NCBI RefSeq assembly: GCF_024359545.1
Contig: NZ_JAKQZG010000002.1
Location: 62,001-126,000, forward strand
DNA from: Jiella marina
GTDB lineage: Bacteria; Pseudomonadota; Alphaproteobacteria; Rhizobiales; Rhizobiaceae
Length of the DNA stretch: 64,000 bases
Reading direction: 5' to 3'
The translations under genes were made by a program, and so were the position numbers. The first letter of the stretch is position 1. Each line of letters starts with the position of its first letter. Positions 38,365 through 47,302 of this stretch are shown here, one piece after another. The notes beneath the pieces are model-generated. The model was not told where the DNA came from. It saw only the letters and a program-made list of their open reading frames with translations, and ran no database searches.

Positions 38365-39582
38365 ATGCGGCAGACATGGCGGTGGTTCGGACCCAACGAT
38401 CTCGTTTCGATCGACGACATGCTGCAGGCCGGCGTCGAAGGCGTCGTCTCCGCCCTCCACCACGTCGCGACTGGCGCGGTCTGGGCGCCGGAGGCGATCG
38501 CCGAGCGACAGCGCCAGATCGCGACCCGCGCCGACGGCTCGCCATCCGGCATCGCTTGGGAAGTCGTCGAAAGTCTGCCTGTCTCCGAGGACGTCAAGAA
38601 GCAGCGCGGCGCCTGGCGCGAGCATATCGCGAATTACAAGACCAGCCTGAAGCATCTCGGCGACGCAGGCATCCAGACCATCTGCTACAATTTCATGCCG
38701 GTGCTCGACTGGACGCGAACCGATCTCGCCTATCGGGTTGCCCATGGCGGCACAGCGATGCGCTTCGACGTGATCGATTTCGCCGCCTTCGACATCTTCA
38801 TTCTTGCCCGTCCCGGCAGCCGCGAGAGCTTTCCAGAGGAGATCGTGGCAGCGGCCGAGGAACGCTTCGCCGAAATGAGCGCGGAGCGTCGGAAGGCGCT
38901 GGCTGGCAACGTCGTCTTCGGACTGCCCGGCGCCGCCGAGACGTTCAGCCTGGAGGACGTCCGCGCCCATCTCAGCGAATACGCCGCGATCGACGAGAAC
39001 CAGCTTCGCAGCCATTTCGTGGCCTTCCTCGAAGAGGTCGCCCCGGTCGCTGAAGACCTCGGCATGCGACTATGCTGTCACCCCGACGATCCGCCCTTCC
39101 CGCTGCTGGGCCTGCCCCGGATCATGTCCACCGAAGCGCAGTACCGCTCCGTGATAGACGCGGTCGATCTTCGCGCCAATGGCATCACGCTGTGCTCTGG
39201 CTCGCTTGGGGTCCGGTCCGACAACGACCTGCCCGGCATGATGCAGCGGCTCGGCGACCGGGTGCATTTCCTGCATTTGCGAAACACGATCCGCGAAGAT
39301 CAGAGCCTGCCCGTCTCCTTCTACGAGGCGGAGCATCTGGCTGGCGATACAGACATGGTGGCGCTCGTCGCCGCGGCGCTCGCCGAGGAGAAGCGGCGCC
39401 GCGATGCCGGCCGCGCCGATGCCGAGATCCCGTTCCGCCCGGATCACGGCCAGGACATTCTCGACGATCTCGGCCGCAAGGCCCAGCCGGGCTATCCGGC
39501 GATAGGCCGGCTGAAAGGCCTCGCCGAGCTGCGCGGCGTTGTTGCCGCCCTCAGCCACCCGGCATCCCGCGCCTCCGCATAG
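38365..39582 (+). CDS. uxuA: D-mannonate dehydratase
   Basis: A 405-residue UxuA-type enzyme that removes water from D-mannonate to give 2-dehydro-3-deoxy-D-gluconate (KDG). The N-terminal MRQTWRWFGPNDLVSIDDMLQAGVEGVVSALHH is the family signature. Metal and substrate residues lie in YNFMPVLDWTRTDL, MRLCCHPDDPPFPLLGLPRIMST (near 235-255), GITLCSGSLGVR, LHLRNT and FRPDHGQD. The gene is divergent from the TRAP transporter; the frame runs on upstream, but ATG 38365 fits. UxuB and the KDG kinase/aldolase are not in the window. Confidence 0.95.
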   Translation: MRQTWRWFGPNDLVSIDDMLQAGVEGVVSALHHVATGAVWAPEAIAERQRQIATRADGSPSGIAWEVVESLPVSEDVKKQRGAWREHIANYKTSLKHLGDAGIQTICYNFMPVLDWTRTDLAYRVAHGGTAMRFDVIDFAAFDIFILARPGSRESFPEEIVAAAEERFAEMSAERRKALAGNVVFGLPGAAETFSLEDVRAHLSEYAAIDENQLRSHFVAFLEEVAPVAEDLGMRLCCHPDDPPFPLLGLPRIMSTEAQYRSVIDAVDLRANGITLCSGSLGVRSDNDLPGMMQRLGDRVHFLHLRNTIREDQSLPVSFYEAEHLAGDTDMVALVAAALAEEKRRRDAGRADAEIPFRPDHGQDILDDLGRKAQPGYPAIGRLKGLAELRGVVAALSHPASRASA

Positions 39583-39617
39583 CGCGGAGCACAGGGGCTC
39601 ACATACCCCGAACACAA

Positions 39618-39645
39618 AGCGGGCCGGAGTCATCTCCGGCCCGCT
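39618..39645. terminator. Bidirectional terminator between uxuA and the ABC binding-protein gene
   Basis: A perfect 12-bp stem (AGCGGGCCGGAG / CTCCGGCCCGCT) with a 4-nt loop lies in the 98-bp gap between the convergent uxuA and the NMT1-like gene. The right-hand flank for minus-strand reading begins TTTGTGTTC. It should end both transcripts. Confidence 0.75.
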
Positions 39646-39680
39646 GCGATCTTGCCTTCAGATGCGAGCCCTAGCCCGGC

Positions 39681-40682
39681 TCACATCTCCTTCATCTTGT
39701 CGGTGACCGTCGAGACCCAGGCGCCTTCGGGCTCCTTGGTGATGACCGGATCGGAGCCGCCAGACATCAGAACGTCGACCGTCGTCTCGGCGGCAGACGT
39801 GTCGAGCGTGCCGTCGGAATCGCCGACCAGCTTGTTGATCTCGCGGACCATGCGCTGCTGGTGCTGTTCGGTCTGGGCACCGGTCATATCGTTGTCGAGC
39901 ACGATCTCCGCTGCCTCGTCCGGATTCTCGGCCGCATACTCCCAACCCCGCATGGAGGCCTTCACGAAGCGGGCCAGCTTGTCGACCATCTCCGGGTCTT
40001 CGAGGCTCTCTTCCAGAACGTAGAGGCCGTCTTCGAGGGTCGCGACGCCCTGGTCGTCATATTTGAAGACGATCAGATCTTCCTCGGGAATGCCGGCGTC
40101 GATCACCTGCCAGTACTCGTTATAGGTCATGGTCGAGATGCAGTCGGCCTGCTTCTGGAGAAGCGGATCAACGTTGAAGCCCTGCTTGATGACGGTGACG
40201 CCTTCGTCACCGCCCTCGGTCGAAAGGCCGAGCTTCGACATCCAGGACAGGAACGGGTACTCGTTGCCGGAGAACCAGACGCCCAGCGTCTTGCCCTTGA
40301 AATTCTCGGGGCTCTCGATGCCCGATTCCTTCAGGCAGGTGAGCTCCATGCCGGATTTCTCGAAGGGCTGGGCGATGTTGACGAGGGCGAGGCCCTTTTC
40401 CCGAGCGGCGAGCGCCGCCGGCATCCAGTCGACGATGACGTCGGCGCCGCCGCCGGCGATCACCTGCTCCGGCGCGATGTCCGGACCGCCCGGCTTGATC
40501 GTCACGTCGAGGCCGGCCTCTTCGTAATAGCCCTTGTCCTTGGCGACGTAATAGCCGGCGAACTGGCCCTGAGTTACCCATTTGAGCTGCAGGGTCAGCG
40601 GGTCGAGTTCCTGCGCGCCCGCCGTGGAGGCGGAAGCCATGAGGCCGAGCGAGACTGCGGCGCCGATCAATGCTGTCTTCAT
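39681..40682 (-). CDS. NMT1/THI5-like ABC transporter substrate-binding protein
   Basis: A 333-residue periplasmic protein with a signal peptide (about residues 1-23, ending TAGAQ). The mature start LTLQLKWVTQGQFAGYYVAKDKGYYEEAGLDVTIKPGGPDIAPEQVIAGGGADVIVDWM is the NMT1/THI5 (SsuA/TauA/ThiY) signature. This class binds pyrimidines of thiamine synthesis, sulfonates, nitrate or riboflavin; the run QLKWVTQGQFAGYYVA is close to ThiY/RibY-type proteins, so a pyrimidine-like or flavin-like ligand is my guess. Two permease genes precede it, but no ATPase gene is near. Confidence 0.9.
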   Translation of the reverse strand: MKTALIGAAVSLGLMASASTAGAQELDPLTLQLKWVTQGQFAGYYVAKDKGYYEEAGLDVTIKPGGPDIAPEQVIAGGGADVIVDWMPAALAAREKGLALVNIAQPFEKSGMELTCLKESGIESPENFKGKTLGVWFSGNEYPFLSWMSKLGLSTEGGDEGVTVIKQGFNVDPLLQKQADCISTMTYNEYWQVIDAGIPEEDLIVFKYDDQGVATLEDGLYVLEESLEDPEMVDKLARFVKASMRGWEYAAENPDEAAEIVLDNDMTGAQTEQHQQRMVREINKLVGDSDGTLDTSAAETTVDVLMSGGSDPVITKEPEGAWVSTVTDKMKEM

Positions 40683-40716
40683 CTGCTTGTCTTCCCTGTT
40701 GCCGTTACTCTGCCGC

Positions 40717-41700
40717 CTATCCCTTGCGGATCGACGGATGCCAGAAGGTTGCTCGCCGCTCGAGCAGCGCGATCAGCCCGTAGGAAAGCGAACCGACCAG
40801 CGCCGCGACGGCGATTTCGGCCCAGACCATGGGCGTGTTCATGCGGCCGATCTCGGCCGAGATGCGAAAGCCCATGCCGACGATGGGCGTGCCGAAGAAC
40901 TCCGCGACAATCGCCCCGATCAGAGCCAATGTCGCGTTGATTTTCAAGGCGTTGAAGACGAAGGGCATGGCTGCGGGCAGCCGCAGCTTCAAAAGGCTCT
41001 GCCAGTGGGACGCGGCATAGGTGCGCATCAGGTCCCGTTCCATGGCGCTCGCGGCGTTCAGCCCGGCCACCGTGTTCACCAGCATCGGAAAGAACACCAT
41101 GACCACGACAACCGCCGCCTTGGACGGCCAGTCGAAGCCGAACCACATCACCATGATCGGCGCGACGCCGATGATCGGCAGCGCCGAAACGAGATTGCCG
41201 ATCGGCAGAAGCCCGCGTTTCAGGAAGGGCGAACGGTCGATGAGGATCGCCGTGAGAAACCCGGCGCCGCAGCCGAGGACGTAGCCGGCGATCACCGCCT
41301 TGAGAAAGGTCTGGACGAAATCCGCCCAGAGCAAATGGGTCGAGTCCGCGATCTCGCTGCCGATCGCGGTGGGCGGCGGGAGGAGCACGGGCGGAACGTT
41401 GAGACCTCGCACGATGAGCTCCCACAGCACCAGGATGGTCACGCCGAAGAGGGCCGGGATGGCGATCGAAAGAAGCCGGTCGAGCGCTTTCGAGGCCGGC
41501 GAAAGGGCAGCCAGGGAACTGGTCAGCCCCCAGGCGGAAGCCCAGAAGAGAAGGCCGACGAAGAGCAAGGGCCATCCCCCCACCGGAAGCAGCAGGAAGG
41601 CGCCGGTCGCAAGCAGCACGGTCAGAAGCGCGAAGGCCGCGAGCCGGGCTTCAGGAGTCGCGCGTGAGGCAAGCGCGGGTGCGAGCCGGGCGTCGCTCAC
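40717..41700 (-). CDS. ABC transporter permease (SsuC/ThiX-type)
   Basis: A 327-residue permease with an N-terminal extension containing three hydrophobic segments (LLLPVGGWPLLFVGLLFWASAWGLTSSLA) before the common BPD_transp_1 core (SDP-type VPPVLLPPPTAIGSEI, then FLKAVIAGYVLGCGAGFLTAI, then the ATPase-contact loop DLMRTYAASHWQSLLKLRLPAAMP near residue 235). The overlap of 4 bp with the next upstream gene shows they are co-translated. It forms a hetero-dimeric channel with the other permease. Confidence 0.9.
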   Translation of the reverse strand: MSDARLAPALASRATPEARLAAFALLTVLLATGAFLLLPVGGWPLLFVGLLFWASAWGLTSSLAALSPASKALDRLLSIAIPALFGVTILVLWELIVRGLNVPPVLLPPPTAIGSEIADSTHLLWADFVQTFLKAVIAGYVLGCGAGFLTAILIDRSPFLKRGLLPIGNLVSALPIIGVAPIMVMWFGFDWPSKAAVVVVMVFFPMLVNTVAGLNAASAMERDLMRTYAASHWQSLLKLRLPAAMPFVFNALKINATLALIGAIVAEFFGTPIVGMGFRISAEIGRMNTPMVWAEIAVAALVGSLSYGLIALLERRATFWHPSIRKG

Positions 41701-42692
41701 GCTCTTGCCCCCTGCCGCTTGAGCGCGGCCTGTTCGGCGAGGCCCACCAGCCAGACCAGCACGCCCGCCATCACCGACGCCATGACCAGCGCCGACCAGA
41801 TCTGCACCGTCTGTCCGTAATAGGAGCCGGCGAGAAGCCGCGCGCCGAGCCCGGCGACCGCGCCCGTCGGCAATTCACCGACGATCGCGCCGACGAGGGA
41901 GGCCGCGACAGCCACTTTCATCGAGGTGAACAGGAAGGGCAGCGAGGCGGGAAAGCGGAGCTTCATCAGCGTCTGGAACGGGGTTGCGGAATAGGTGTGC
42001 ATGAGATCGGTCAGCATGCGGTCGGGCGAGCGCAGGCCCTTCACCATGCCGACCGTGACCGGGAAGAAGGAGAGGTAGGTGGAGATGAAGGCCTTCGGCA
42101 GAAGACCGGAGACGCCGATCGAATTGAGGACGACGATGATCATCGGCGCGATGGCGAGGATCGGGATCGTTTGAGAGGTTATGATCCAGGGCATCAGGCT
42201 CTTGTCGAGCGTCCTTGAATGCAGGATGCCGACGGCGATCAGGATGCCCAGAACCGAGCCGATGACGAAGCCGAGCAGCGTCGAGGAGAGCGTCACCCAG
42301 GCGTGGAAGAGCAGCGAGCGCGGCGAGGTCGGGCGCACATCGAAGACCGTCTTCCAGACCTCGGCGACGATCTGGTGCGGCGCCGGCAGGACCGGGCGCT
42401 GAGCGGACCAGGTAGCGGCGATCGCCTCGGCCACCGTGTAGTCGCCGGCCCGGGTCAGTTTCTGCGTCTCGGTCTGCCAGTTGAGGCCGATGGCCGCGAG
42501 ATACCAGACGAGGACGATGGCGAGGCAGACGGTGAGCACCGGCACCGTCCGGCCCCCGACCAGACGCCGTGTCAGCCGCCTGAGCGGGCCGGTATAGCCC
42601 ACGGCAGCGCCGGGTTCGGCGATCGAAGTCGAGGCGCTTATGGCAGGTCCCTTCCGATTCTCTCCGGCGCATCGGAGCGCCGTAGTTTGCAC
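41697..42692 (-). CDS. ABC transporter permease (SsuC/ThiX-type)
   Basis: A 331-residue permease, the first gene of the unit. Hydrophobic segments begin after about 50 residues (VPVLTVCLAIVLVWYLAAIGL); the SLLFHAWVTLSSTLLGFVIGSVLGILIAVG segment and the contact loop DLMHTYSATPFQTLMKLRFPASLP are the family marks. The start codon is a GTG at 42692, without a strong ribosome site, so the true start could be internal. It is transcribed from the region left of the palindromic repeat at 42784-42949. Confidence 0.88.
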   Translation of the reverse strand: MQTTALRCAGENRKGPAISASTSIAEPGAAVGYTGPLRRLTRRLVGGRTVPVLTVCLAIVLVWYLAAIGLNWQTETQKLTRAGDYTVAEAIAATWSAQRPVLPAPHQIVAEVWKTVFDVRPTSPRSLLFHAWVTLSSTLLGFVIGSVLGILIAVGILHSRTLDKSLMPWIITSQTIPILAIAPMIIVVLNSIGVSGLLPKAFISTYLSFFPVTVGMVKGLRSPDRMLTDLMHTYSATPFQTLMKLRFPASLPFLFTSMKVAVAASLVGAIVGELPTGAVAGLGARLLAGSYYGQTVQIWSALVMASVMAGVLVWLVGLAEQAALKRQGARA

Positions 42693-42783
42693 CTACCGTC
42701 GCCGGGCGAACGGAAAAGGTCAAGAGTTTGGGATGGTTCGAAGGAATGGGATTCGTGCAAGCGGTTTGACGTCGCGGCTCGAT

Positions 42784-42949
42784 ACCCCCCTCTGCCTGCC
42801 GGCATCTCCCCCACAAAGGGGGGAGAAAGGCTGACATCCAACCTCTGCTCTCCAACCTCTACGTATCTGCGACGCCTCAGTCTCTGCGCTGGCATCGACG
42901 CTGCCACTCTCCCCCCTTGTGGGGGAGATGCCGGCAGGCAGAGGGGGGT
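42784..42949. repeat. Inverted pair of palindromic repeat elements (about 42 bp)
   Basis: A 43-bp arm at 42784-42826 and a 42-bp arm at 42908-42949 are inverted copies that differ by one inserted A. Each arm contains the run CTCTGCCTGCCGGCATCTCC and a CCCCC/GGGGG stem, so each is itself a hairpin. The 81-bp spacer is unremarkable. The element separates the reductase gene (stop 42965) from the ABC permease gene and probably belongs to an abundant family of palindromes in the genome. Confidence 0.9.
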
Positions 42950-42964
42950 GCCCAGGCGCCGCCC

Positions 42965-44212
42965 TCAACCCCGCGCCTGCAGCGCCGCGACATGGGCCTT
43001 GAGATCAAAGTCGGCATGGGCCACCTCGTCCCGCGCGATCCTCAAATCCTCAGCCAATATGCGCCGGCCCAGCATGTGCTCGCCCGGCCGGTTGACGGTC
43101 TCGATGCCGAGCAGCCGGTCGCCCTTGAAGCAATAGGCGACGAGCTTGCCAGCTTCGCCCAGATCCGCCATCTCGACATGGTCGGCGCCGGCGGTCAGCC
43201 CGACGATCTGCAGCTTGTAAGGCCCTTGGTCGCTCCAGAACCACGGCACGGCGCGATATGGCGAAAGGGTCGCGGGATCGTCGGACCCCAAAATGCGGGC
43301 GGCAACGAGCTTTGCCTGATCGACGGCGTTCTGCACCGATTCCAGCCGCACCATGCGGTCGGCATGAACCGAGTGGAAAGCCGCACAATCGCCGATCGCG
43401 AAGATGTGGGGATCGTCGGTCGCCATGAACGGGTCGACCACGACGCCATTGTCGGTCGATAGCCCGGCCTCGCGAGCCAGCGCGTCATTCGGGACGACGC
43501 CGGCGGCAATCAGGACAAGGTCGGCAGGAAGTTCAGAGCCATCAGACAAGGCGACGGCTCGAACGCGTTCCTCGCCCAGGATCGCCGAAATCGCGGTGTT
43601 CAGGCGGATCTCGGTTCCCATGGCGCGGTGTTCGGCGAGGAAGAAGGCGGAAACCTCCTGGGAGACCGTGCGCCCCATCAGCCGATCGGCTGCCTCGACG
43701 ACCATGACGCGCTTGTTTAGCGCGCGCAGGGCCGCGGCCACTTCAAGACCGATGAAGCCGCCGCCGACGATCGCGACGTCGCTCGCGTCCGCGAGATCGG
43801 CGCGCAGCTTTTCCGCATCTTCGGCCGTGCGCAGCTGGTGCACGCCCGCCAGATCCCTGCCCGGGATCGGCAGAACCCGGTTCGAGGCTCCGGTGGCCAG
43901 CACCAGATGGTCGTAAGTCAGTTGCTCGCCCGAACCGAGAGACACCCAGCCGGCGGCGCGGTCGATGGCGGTCACCCTCTCGCCGCCGCGAAAGGTGATG
44001 GCGTTCTTCTCGTAGAAGGTCTCGGGCTTCAGAAGCAGGCTGTCAAAGGCTGCGCCGGTCTTGATGTAGGTCTTCGACAGGGGCGGGCGCTGATAGGGAT
44101 GGCGCGCTTCCGCCGAGACCAGCGTGATCTCGCCCGCATAGCCGCCCTGGCGAAGGCTCGCCGCGACCTGGAAACCGGCCTGCCCCCCGCCGGCAATCAC
44201 GACGCCGCTCAT
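42965..44212 (-). CDS. FAD-dependent ferredoxin/rubredoxin reductase-like oxidoreductase
   Basis: A 415-residue flavoprotein with two nucleotide motifs: VVIAGGGQAGFQVAASLRQGG (FAD) at residue 3 and DVAIVGGGFIGLEVAAALR (NADH) near 145, plus IFAIGDCAAF near 280. The pattern LSKTYIKTGAAFDSLLLKPETFYEKN and the C-terminal 'VNRPGEHMLGRRILAE' are those of ferredoxin reductases that serve cytochrome P450 or dioxygenase systems (rhodocoxin/putidaredoxin reductase). No matching ferredoxin or oxygenase gene lies in the window, so its partner is unknown. Confidence 0.9.
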   Translation of the reverse strand: MSGVVIAGGGQAGFQVAASLRQGGYAGEITLVSAEARHPYQRPPLSKTYIKTGAAFDSLLLKPETFYEKNAITFRGGERVTAIDRAAGWVSLGSGEQLTYDHLVLATGASNRVLPIPGRDLAGVHQLRTAEDAEKLRADLADASDVAIVGGGFIGLEVAAALRALNKRVMVVEAADRLMGRTVSQEVSAFFLAEHRAMGTEIRLNTAISAILGEERVRAVALSDGSELPADLVLIAAGVVPNDALAREAGLSTDNGVVVDPFMATDDPHIFAIGDCAAFHSVHADRMVRLESVQNAVDQAKLVAARILGSDDPATLSPYRAVPWFWSDQGPYKLQIVGLTAGADHVEMADLGEAGKLVAYCFKGDRLLGIETVNRPGEHMLGRRILAEDLRIARDEVAHADFDLKAHVAALQARG

Positions 44213-44428
44213 GTTCGATGCTCCGGCCGGGCCGGGCCGGTGATGATCCGAGGGTCTGGCTTGTCCATGGTCGTTCCTGCCGAGCTCGTCCTTGCGCGTG
44301 TCACCAATCCGTCAGGCTCTCTTGGCATGTCGGCCGGCCTTGTTGAAGTCCGGGCGACCTGCCAAGTTCGCTCGAACAACAACGCCCCTCCCTCGCGCCA
44401 CCTGGTGCACCAGCTCTCGGACATTGCC

Positions 44429-45133
44429 ATGCAGACACCCGCCGCTCTCAACGCCGCCTTCGCCTCCGGCAACGCGCATGCCGTCCTCGCGGAGAGCCTG
44501 TCCGTCGCCGGCGCGAAGCGGGTTCTCGACATTGGTTGCGGCGCCGGCGCCCTGGCAGGCGCGTTGGCGGCGAAGGGCTTTTCGGTAACCGGTATCGACC
44601 CCAACGAAACCGCGGTCGCCAACGCCCGGAAGGCCCTGCCCGAGCTGAGCTTCGAGGTCAGCGGAGCCGAATCGCTGCCCTTCGAGGATGACGGCTTCGA
44701 CGCCGCGGTCTTTCTCAATTCGCTGCATCACGTGCCCATGGACGCCATGGCGCGGGCGCTCCGCGAGGCGCGGCGTGTCGTGAAACCGGAGGGAACAGTC
44801 CTGATCGTCGAGCCCCTGGCCGAAGGCAGCCAGTTCGAGGTCATGCGCCCCGTGGAAGACGAGACGGAGGTTCGCGAAGCGGCCGCAAGGGCGATCGCCG
44901 ACGCGGTGCGCGAGGAGACCTTCCGGCTCAGGGGAAACGTGGTGTTCGAAGAAAAGCGCGAATACCCATCCGCTCGGTCCGTCATCGACCATCTGATCGC
45001 CGTCGATCCGCGCCGCAGCGAAAAAGCCGAGCGTATGGCGGAGGAAGTCGAACGCCTGTTTGCGCTCCATGCCGAAACCCACGGCGAGACCCGACGCCTG
45101 ACCCAACCCCTTCGAATTTATTGGCTTGGCTGA
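44429..45133 (+). CDS. Class I SAM-dependent methyltransferase
   Basis: A 234-residue methyltransferase. Motif I is KRVLDIGCGAGALAGALAAKG near residue 30, motif II GIDPNETAVANARK, and the post-I motifs DGFDAAVFLNSLHHVPM and LREARRVVKPEGTVLIVEPL follow, as in UbiE/ArsM-type enzymes. The acceptor is unknown. A GTG at 44405 is an alternative start. The gene is divergent from the reductase. Confidence 0.88.
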   Translation: MQTPAALNAAFASGNAHAVLAESLSVAGAKRVLDIGCGAGALAGALAAKGFSVTGIDPNETAVANARKALPELSFEVSGAESLPFEDDGFDAAVFLNSLHHVPMDAMARALREARRVVKPEGTVLIVEPLAEGSQFEVMRPVEDETEVREAAARAIADAVREETFRLRGNVVFEEKREYPSARSVIDHLIAVDPRRSEKAERMAEEVERLFALHAETHGETRRLTQPLRIYWLG

Positions 45134-45149
45134 TCCCGCGAGGCGGGAT
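45133..45149 (+). terminator. Short hairpin overlapping the methyltransferase stop
   Basis: ATCCCGC / GCGGGAT with a 3-nt loop starts at the last base of the stop codon. There is no T run, so it is a weak terminator candidate. Confidence 0.25.
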
Positions 45150-45314
45150 TCCGGCTCGTGTCGCCGTGGGCGTGAGCTTCTGCCGCGCTTTTGCGGTCAT
45201 TTCGTGGGTAGGAGATTGCGCCCGTCCGACTATGTTTGCTCTTCATGCCGCCCGGCCATGCCGCCTGCGGCTGCCGGACAGGCGCAAGGGTGAAGCGGGG
45301 CGATCTGGAGCAGA

Positions 45315-45746
45315 ATGGCTGACGCGGATTCCATCGAGGTCCTGACCGGACTGTTCGAGCAGATCGCCCGGCGGCTCCACTCCAAGGGCTATGCGGCGCA
45401 ATTGTTTCCGGCTCAGTGGTCGGCTTTGCGCTACATCCATTCCGCCGAACCGGAGATGCGCACCGCGATCGATCTTGCCCGGCATCAGGGGTTGGCCTCG
45501 GGCGCCGTGGCCCGCACGGTGCGCACGCTGATCGAGAAGGGACTGGTCACCAAGATGGGCACGATCGGCCGTGGCCGTGCGGAGCGGCTGGAACTCACCG
45601 ACAAGGCCGTACAGACCCTCAAGCGCGACCCATTGCGTGCGATCGGCCGGGCCATGGAGGAGCTGTCGGCCGACGAGCGTCTGATCCTCGCCAAGGGATT
45701 GGAAGCGGCGCTCGAGGCGGCGCGCAGCCCGCCGCCTCGGGTCTGA
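45315..45746 (+). CDS. MarR-type winged-helix regulator
   Basis: A 143-residue protein with the MarR layout: helical dimer segments at both ends and a central winged helix-turn-helix (LFPAQWSALRYIHSAEPEMRTAIDLARHQGLASGAVARTVRTLIEKGLVTKMGTIGRGRAERLELTDKAVQTLKRD). The ligand is unknown. Its neighbour on the other strand is the COG4091 protein (convergent, 49 bp), so a direct regulatory tie is uncertain. Confidence 0.85.
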   Translation: MADADSIEVLTGLFEQIARRLHSKGYAAQLFPAQWSALRYIHSAEPEMRTAIDLARHQGLASGAVARTVRTLIEKGLVTKMGTIGRGRAERLELTDKAVQTLKRDPLRAIGRAMEELSADERLILAKGLEAALEAARSPPPRV

Positions 45747-45795
45747 CGAGACAGCCCGCGCCGCCTGATGAAGCGGCGGCGCAGTTTGGCCCGCC

Positions 45796-47112
45796 TCAGG
45801 TCTCGAAGCGACAATCTTCGGCGTCGAGTTCGGCGCGCATGCGGGTGACGAGCTGGCTTTCGTCGGCGACGCAATTGTCGTGGGTCAAAAGCTCGCCCGC
45901 CGCGATCGGCCGGCTGACGCGGGATTTCTCGGCGAGTCCCAGCGGCAGCGCCCGCGCCTTGCGCGCATAGTCCCAGGTCATGGCGAAGCCGCGGTAATCG
46001 GCCATGCCGATGCGCCCGAGCGTCTCGCCGGGCTGCAACGCGCGCTTGGCCACCGCGCCGCACTCGGCGACCGGCCGGTCGACGGGCACCATGTCGGGGC
46101 GGCGATACATGACGGCCCGAGCCGCCGACAGCGGCGTTTCCAGGCTGGTGAGATGAAACGGCCGGACGAGGCCGAAACACGGGCCGGGCCCGACCTTTAG
46201 ATCCGCCATGCGCTCGATCGCGCGGGGATGGCGCGGCTTGACCACGCAGAAGACGCCTGGGGCGACACCCTTGCCGATCGTGTAATCGACGCAGCCCGCG
46301 CGGGACAGGACGCCGCCGTCTTCGGCGGTGCAGAGCACCTGACCGAGATTCTCGATCGTCGCGGACGGCCCGTGCATGCCCGGCACATCGGGTTTCAGCC
46401 CAGTCGAATTGGCGATGGCGGTCATTTCCACCATGGTCTTCGAACCATCGATGAATTCGACCAGCATGCGGGCATTCATGTTGCGCTCGCGAGCTTCGTC
46501 CTCGTATTCCTCGGGGATCGCGTCGTGGCGCAGCGGATTGTTCTTGCCCTTGCCTGCGGCGATCACTTCCATCCCGAGCGCCTGCGCGAAGGCGATGAGT
46601 TCCAGCGTCGCAGCGGGCTCGTCGCCCGCCGACCCGGTGTAGACGACGCCTGCTTCCTTTGCCTTGCGCGACAGGAGCCGGCCGACGGTGATGTCGGCCT
46701 CGACGTTCAGCATGACGATGTGCTTGCCGTGCTCGATCGCCAGAAGCGCCAGCCGCGTGCCGACTTCGGGGCTCCCCGTGGCATCGACGATCACGTCGAC
46801 CCGACCGGCCTCGCACATGGCCGCGATGTCGTCGGTGACGGCGATATTGCCGCTCTCGATCGCAGCATCGATCGCCGTGGAAGCGTTTGCAACGATGCCC
46901 TTTTCCGGCCCGTGGCCCGCCATGGCGAGCGCTTCCATCGGCCGGCGCGGGGAGTTTGCGGCAATCGCGCCGACGCGCACGCCCGTCATCAGCGCGGTCT
47001 GGACGACAATGTCCGTGCCCATCTGGCCCGCGCCCGCGAGCCCGATCGTGATCGGGCCGTTTCGGTCGGTGTAGGCGGAGAGCTCGGCAGCAAGGCCGAT
47101 GCGTTCGATCAT
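45796..47112 (-). CDS. Homoserine dehydrogenase-like oxidoreductase with SAF domain (COG4091)
   Basis: A 438-residue NAD(P)-dependent protein. The N-terminal Rossmann fold is ITIGLAGAGQMGTDIVVQTALMTG, followed by a homoserine dehydrogenase-like fold and, near residues 360-430, a SAF module (ALQPGETLGRIGMADYRGFAMTWDYARKA...RPIAAGELLTHDNC). COG4091 proteins occur in sugar or sugar-acid catabolic loci; no activity can be fixed from sequence here. I start at MIERIGLAAELSAY because the family begins there. Confidence 0.85.
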   Translation of the reverse strand: MIERIGLAAELSAYTDRNGPITIGLAGAGQMGTDIVVQTALMTGVRVGAIAANSPRRPMEALAMAGHGPEKGIVANASTAIDAAIESGNIAVTDDIAAMCEAGRVDVIVDATGSPEVGTRLALLAIEHGKHIVMLNVEADITVGRLLSRKAKEAGVVYTGSAGDEPAATLELIAFAQALGMEVIAAGKGKNNPLRHDAIPEEYEDEARERNMNARMLVEFIDGSKTMVEMTAIANSTGLKPDVPGMHGPSATIENLGQVLCTAEDGGVLSRAGCVDYTIGKGVAPGVFCVVKPRHPRAIERMADLKVGPGPCFGLVRPFHLTSLETPLSAARAVMYRRPDMVPVDRPVAECGAVAKRALQPGETLGRIGMADYRGFAMTWDYARKARALPLGLAEKSRVSRPIAAGELLTHDNCVADESQLVTRMRAELDAEDCRFET

Positions 47113-47302
47113 GATATGCGTTTCCTCAGTGCGATCCCGTCGCGGTCGCGGTTTGACCCGCCTCACATCCGGCAAGCTCTATCGGCTTTGAAGCCGGATT
47201 GTCATCCATCATGCACGCCCGTTCATTCCAGCGTTCGTATCCTGCGGCGAAAGGCCAGGCCGCGTCTGGCATTTCCAATTTGAAAGCCATAGATGTCAGC
47301 CC

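Noticed and set aside
40683-40716. Riboswitch (TPP or FMN) before the NMT1-like binding-protein gene
   Set aside because: The gap is only 34 bp, and the gap before the operon shows palindromic repeats but no conserved TPP or FMN core.
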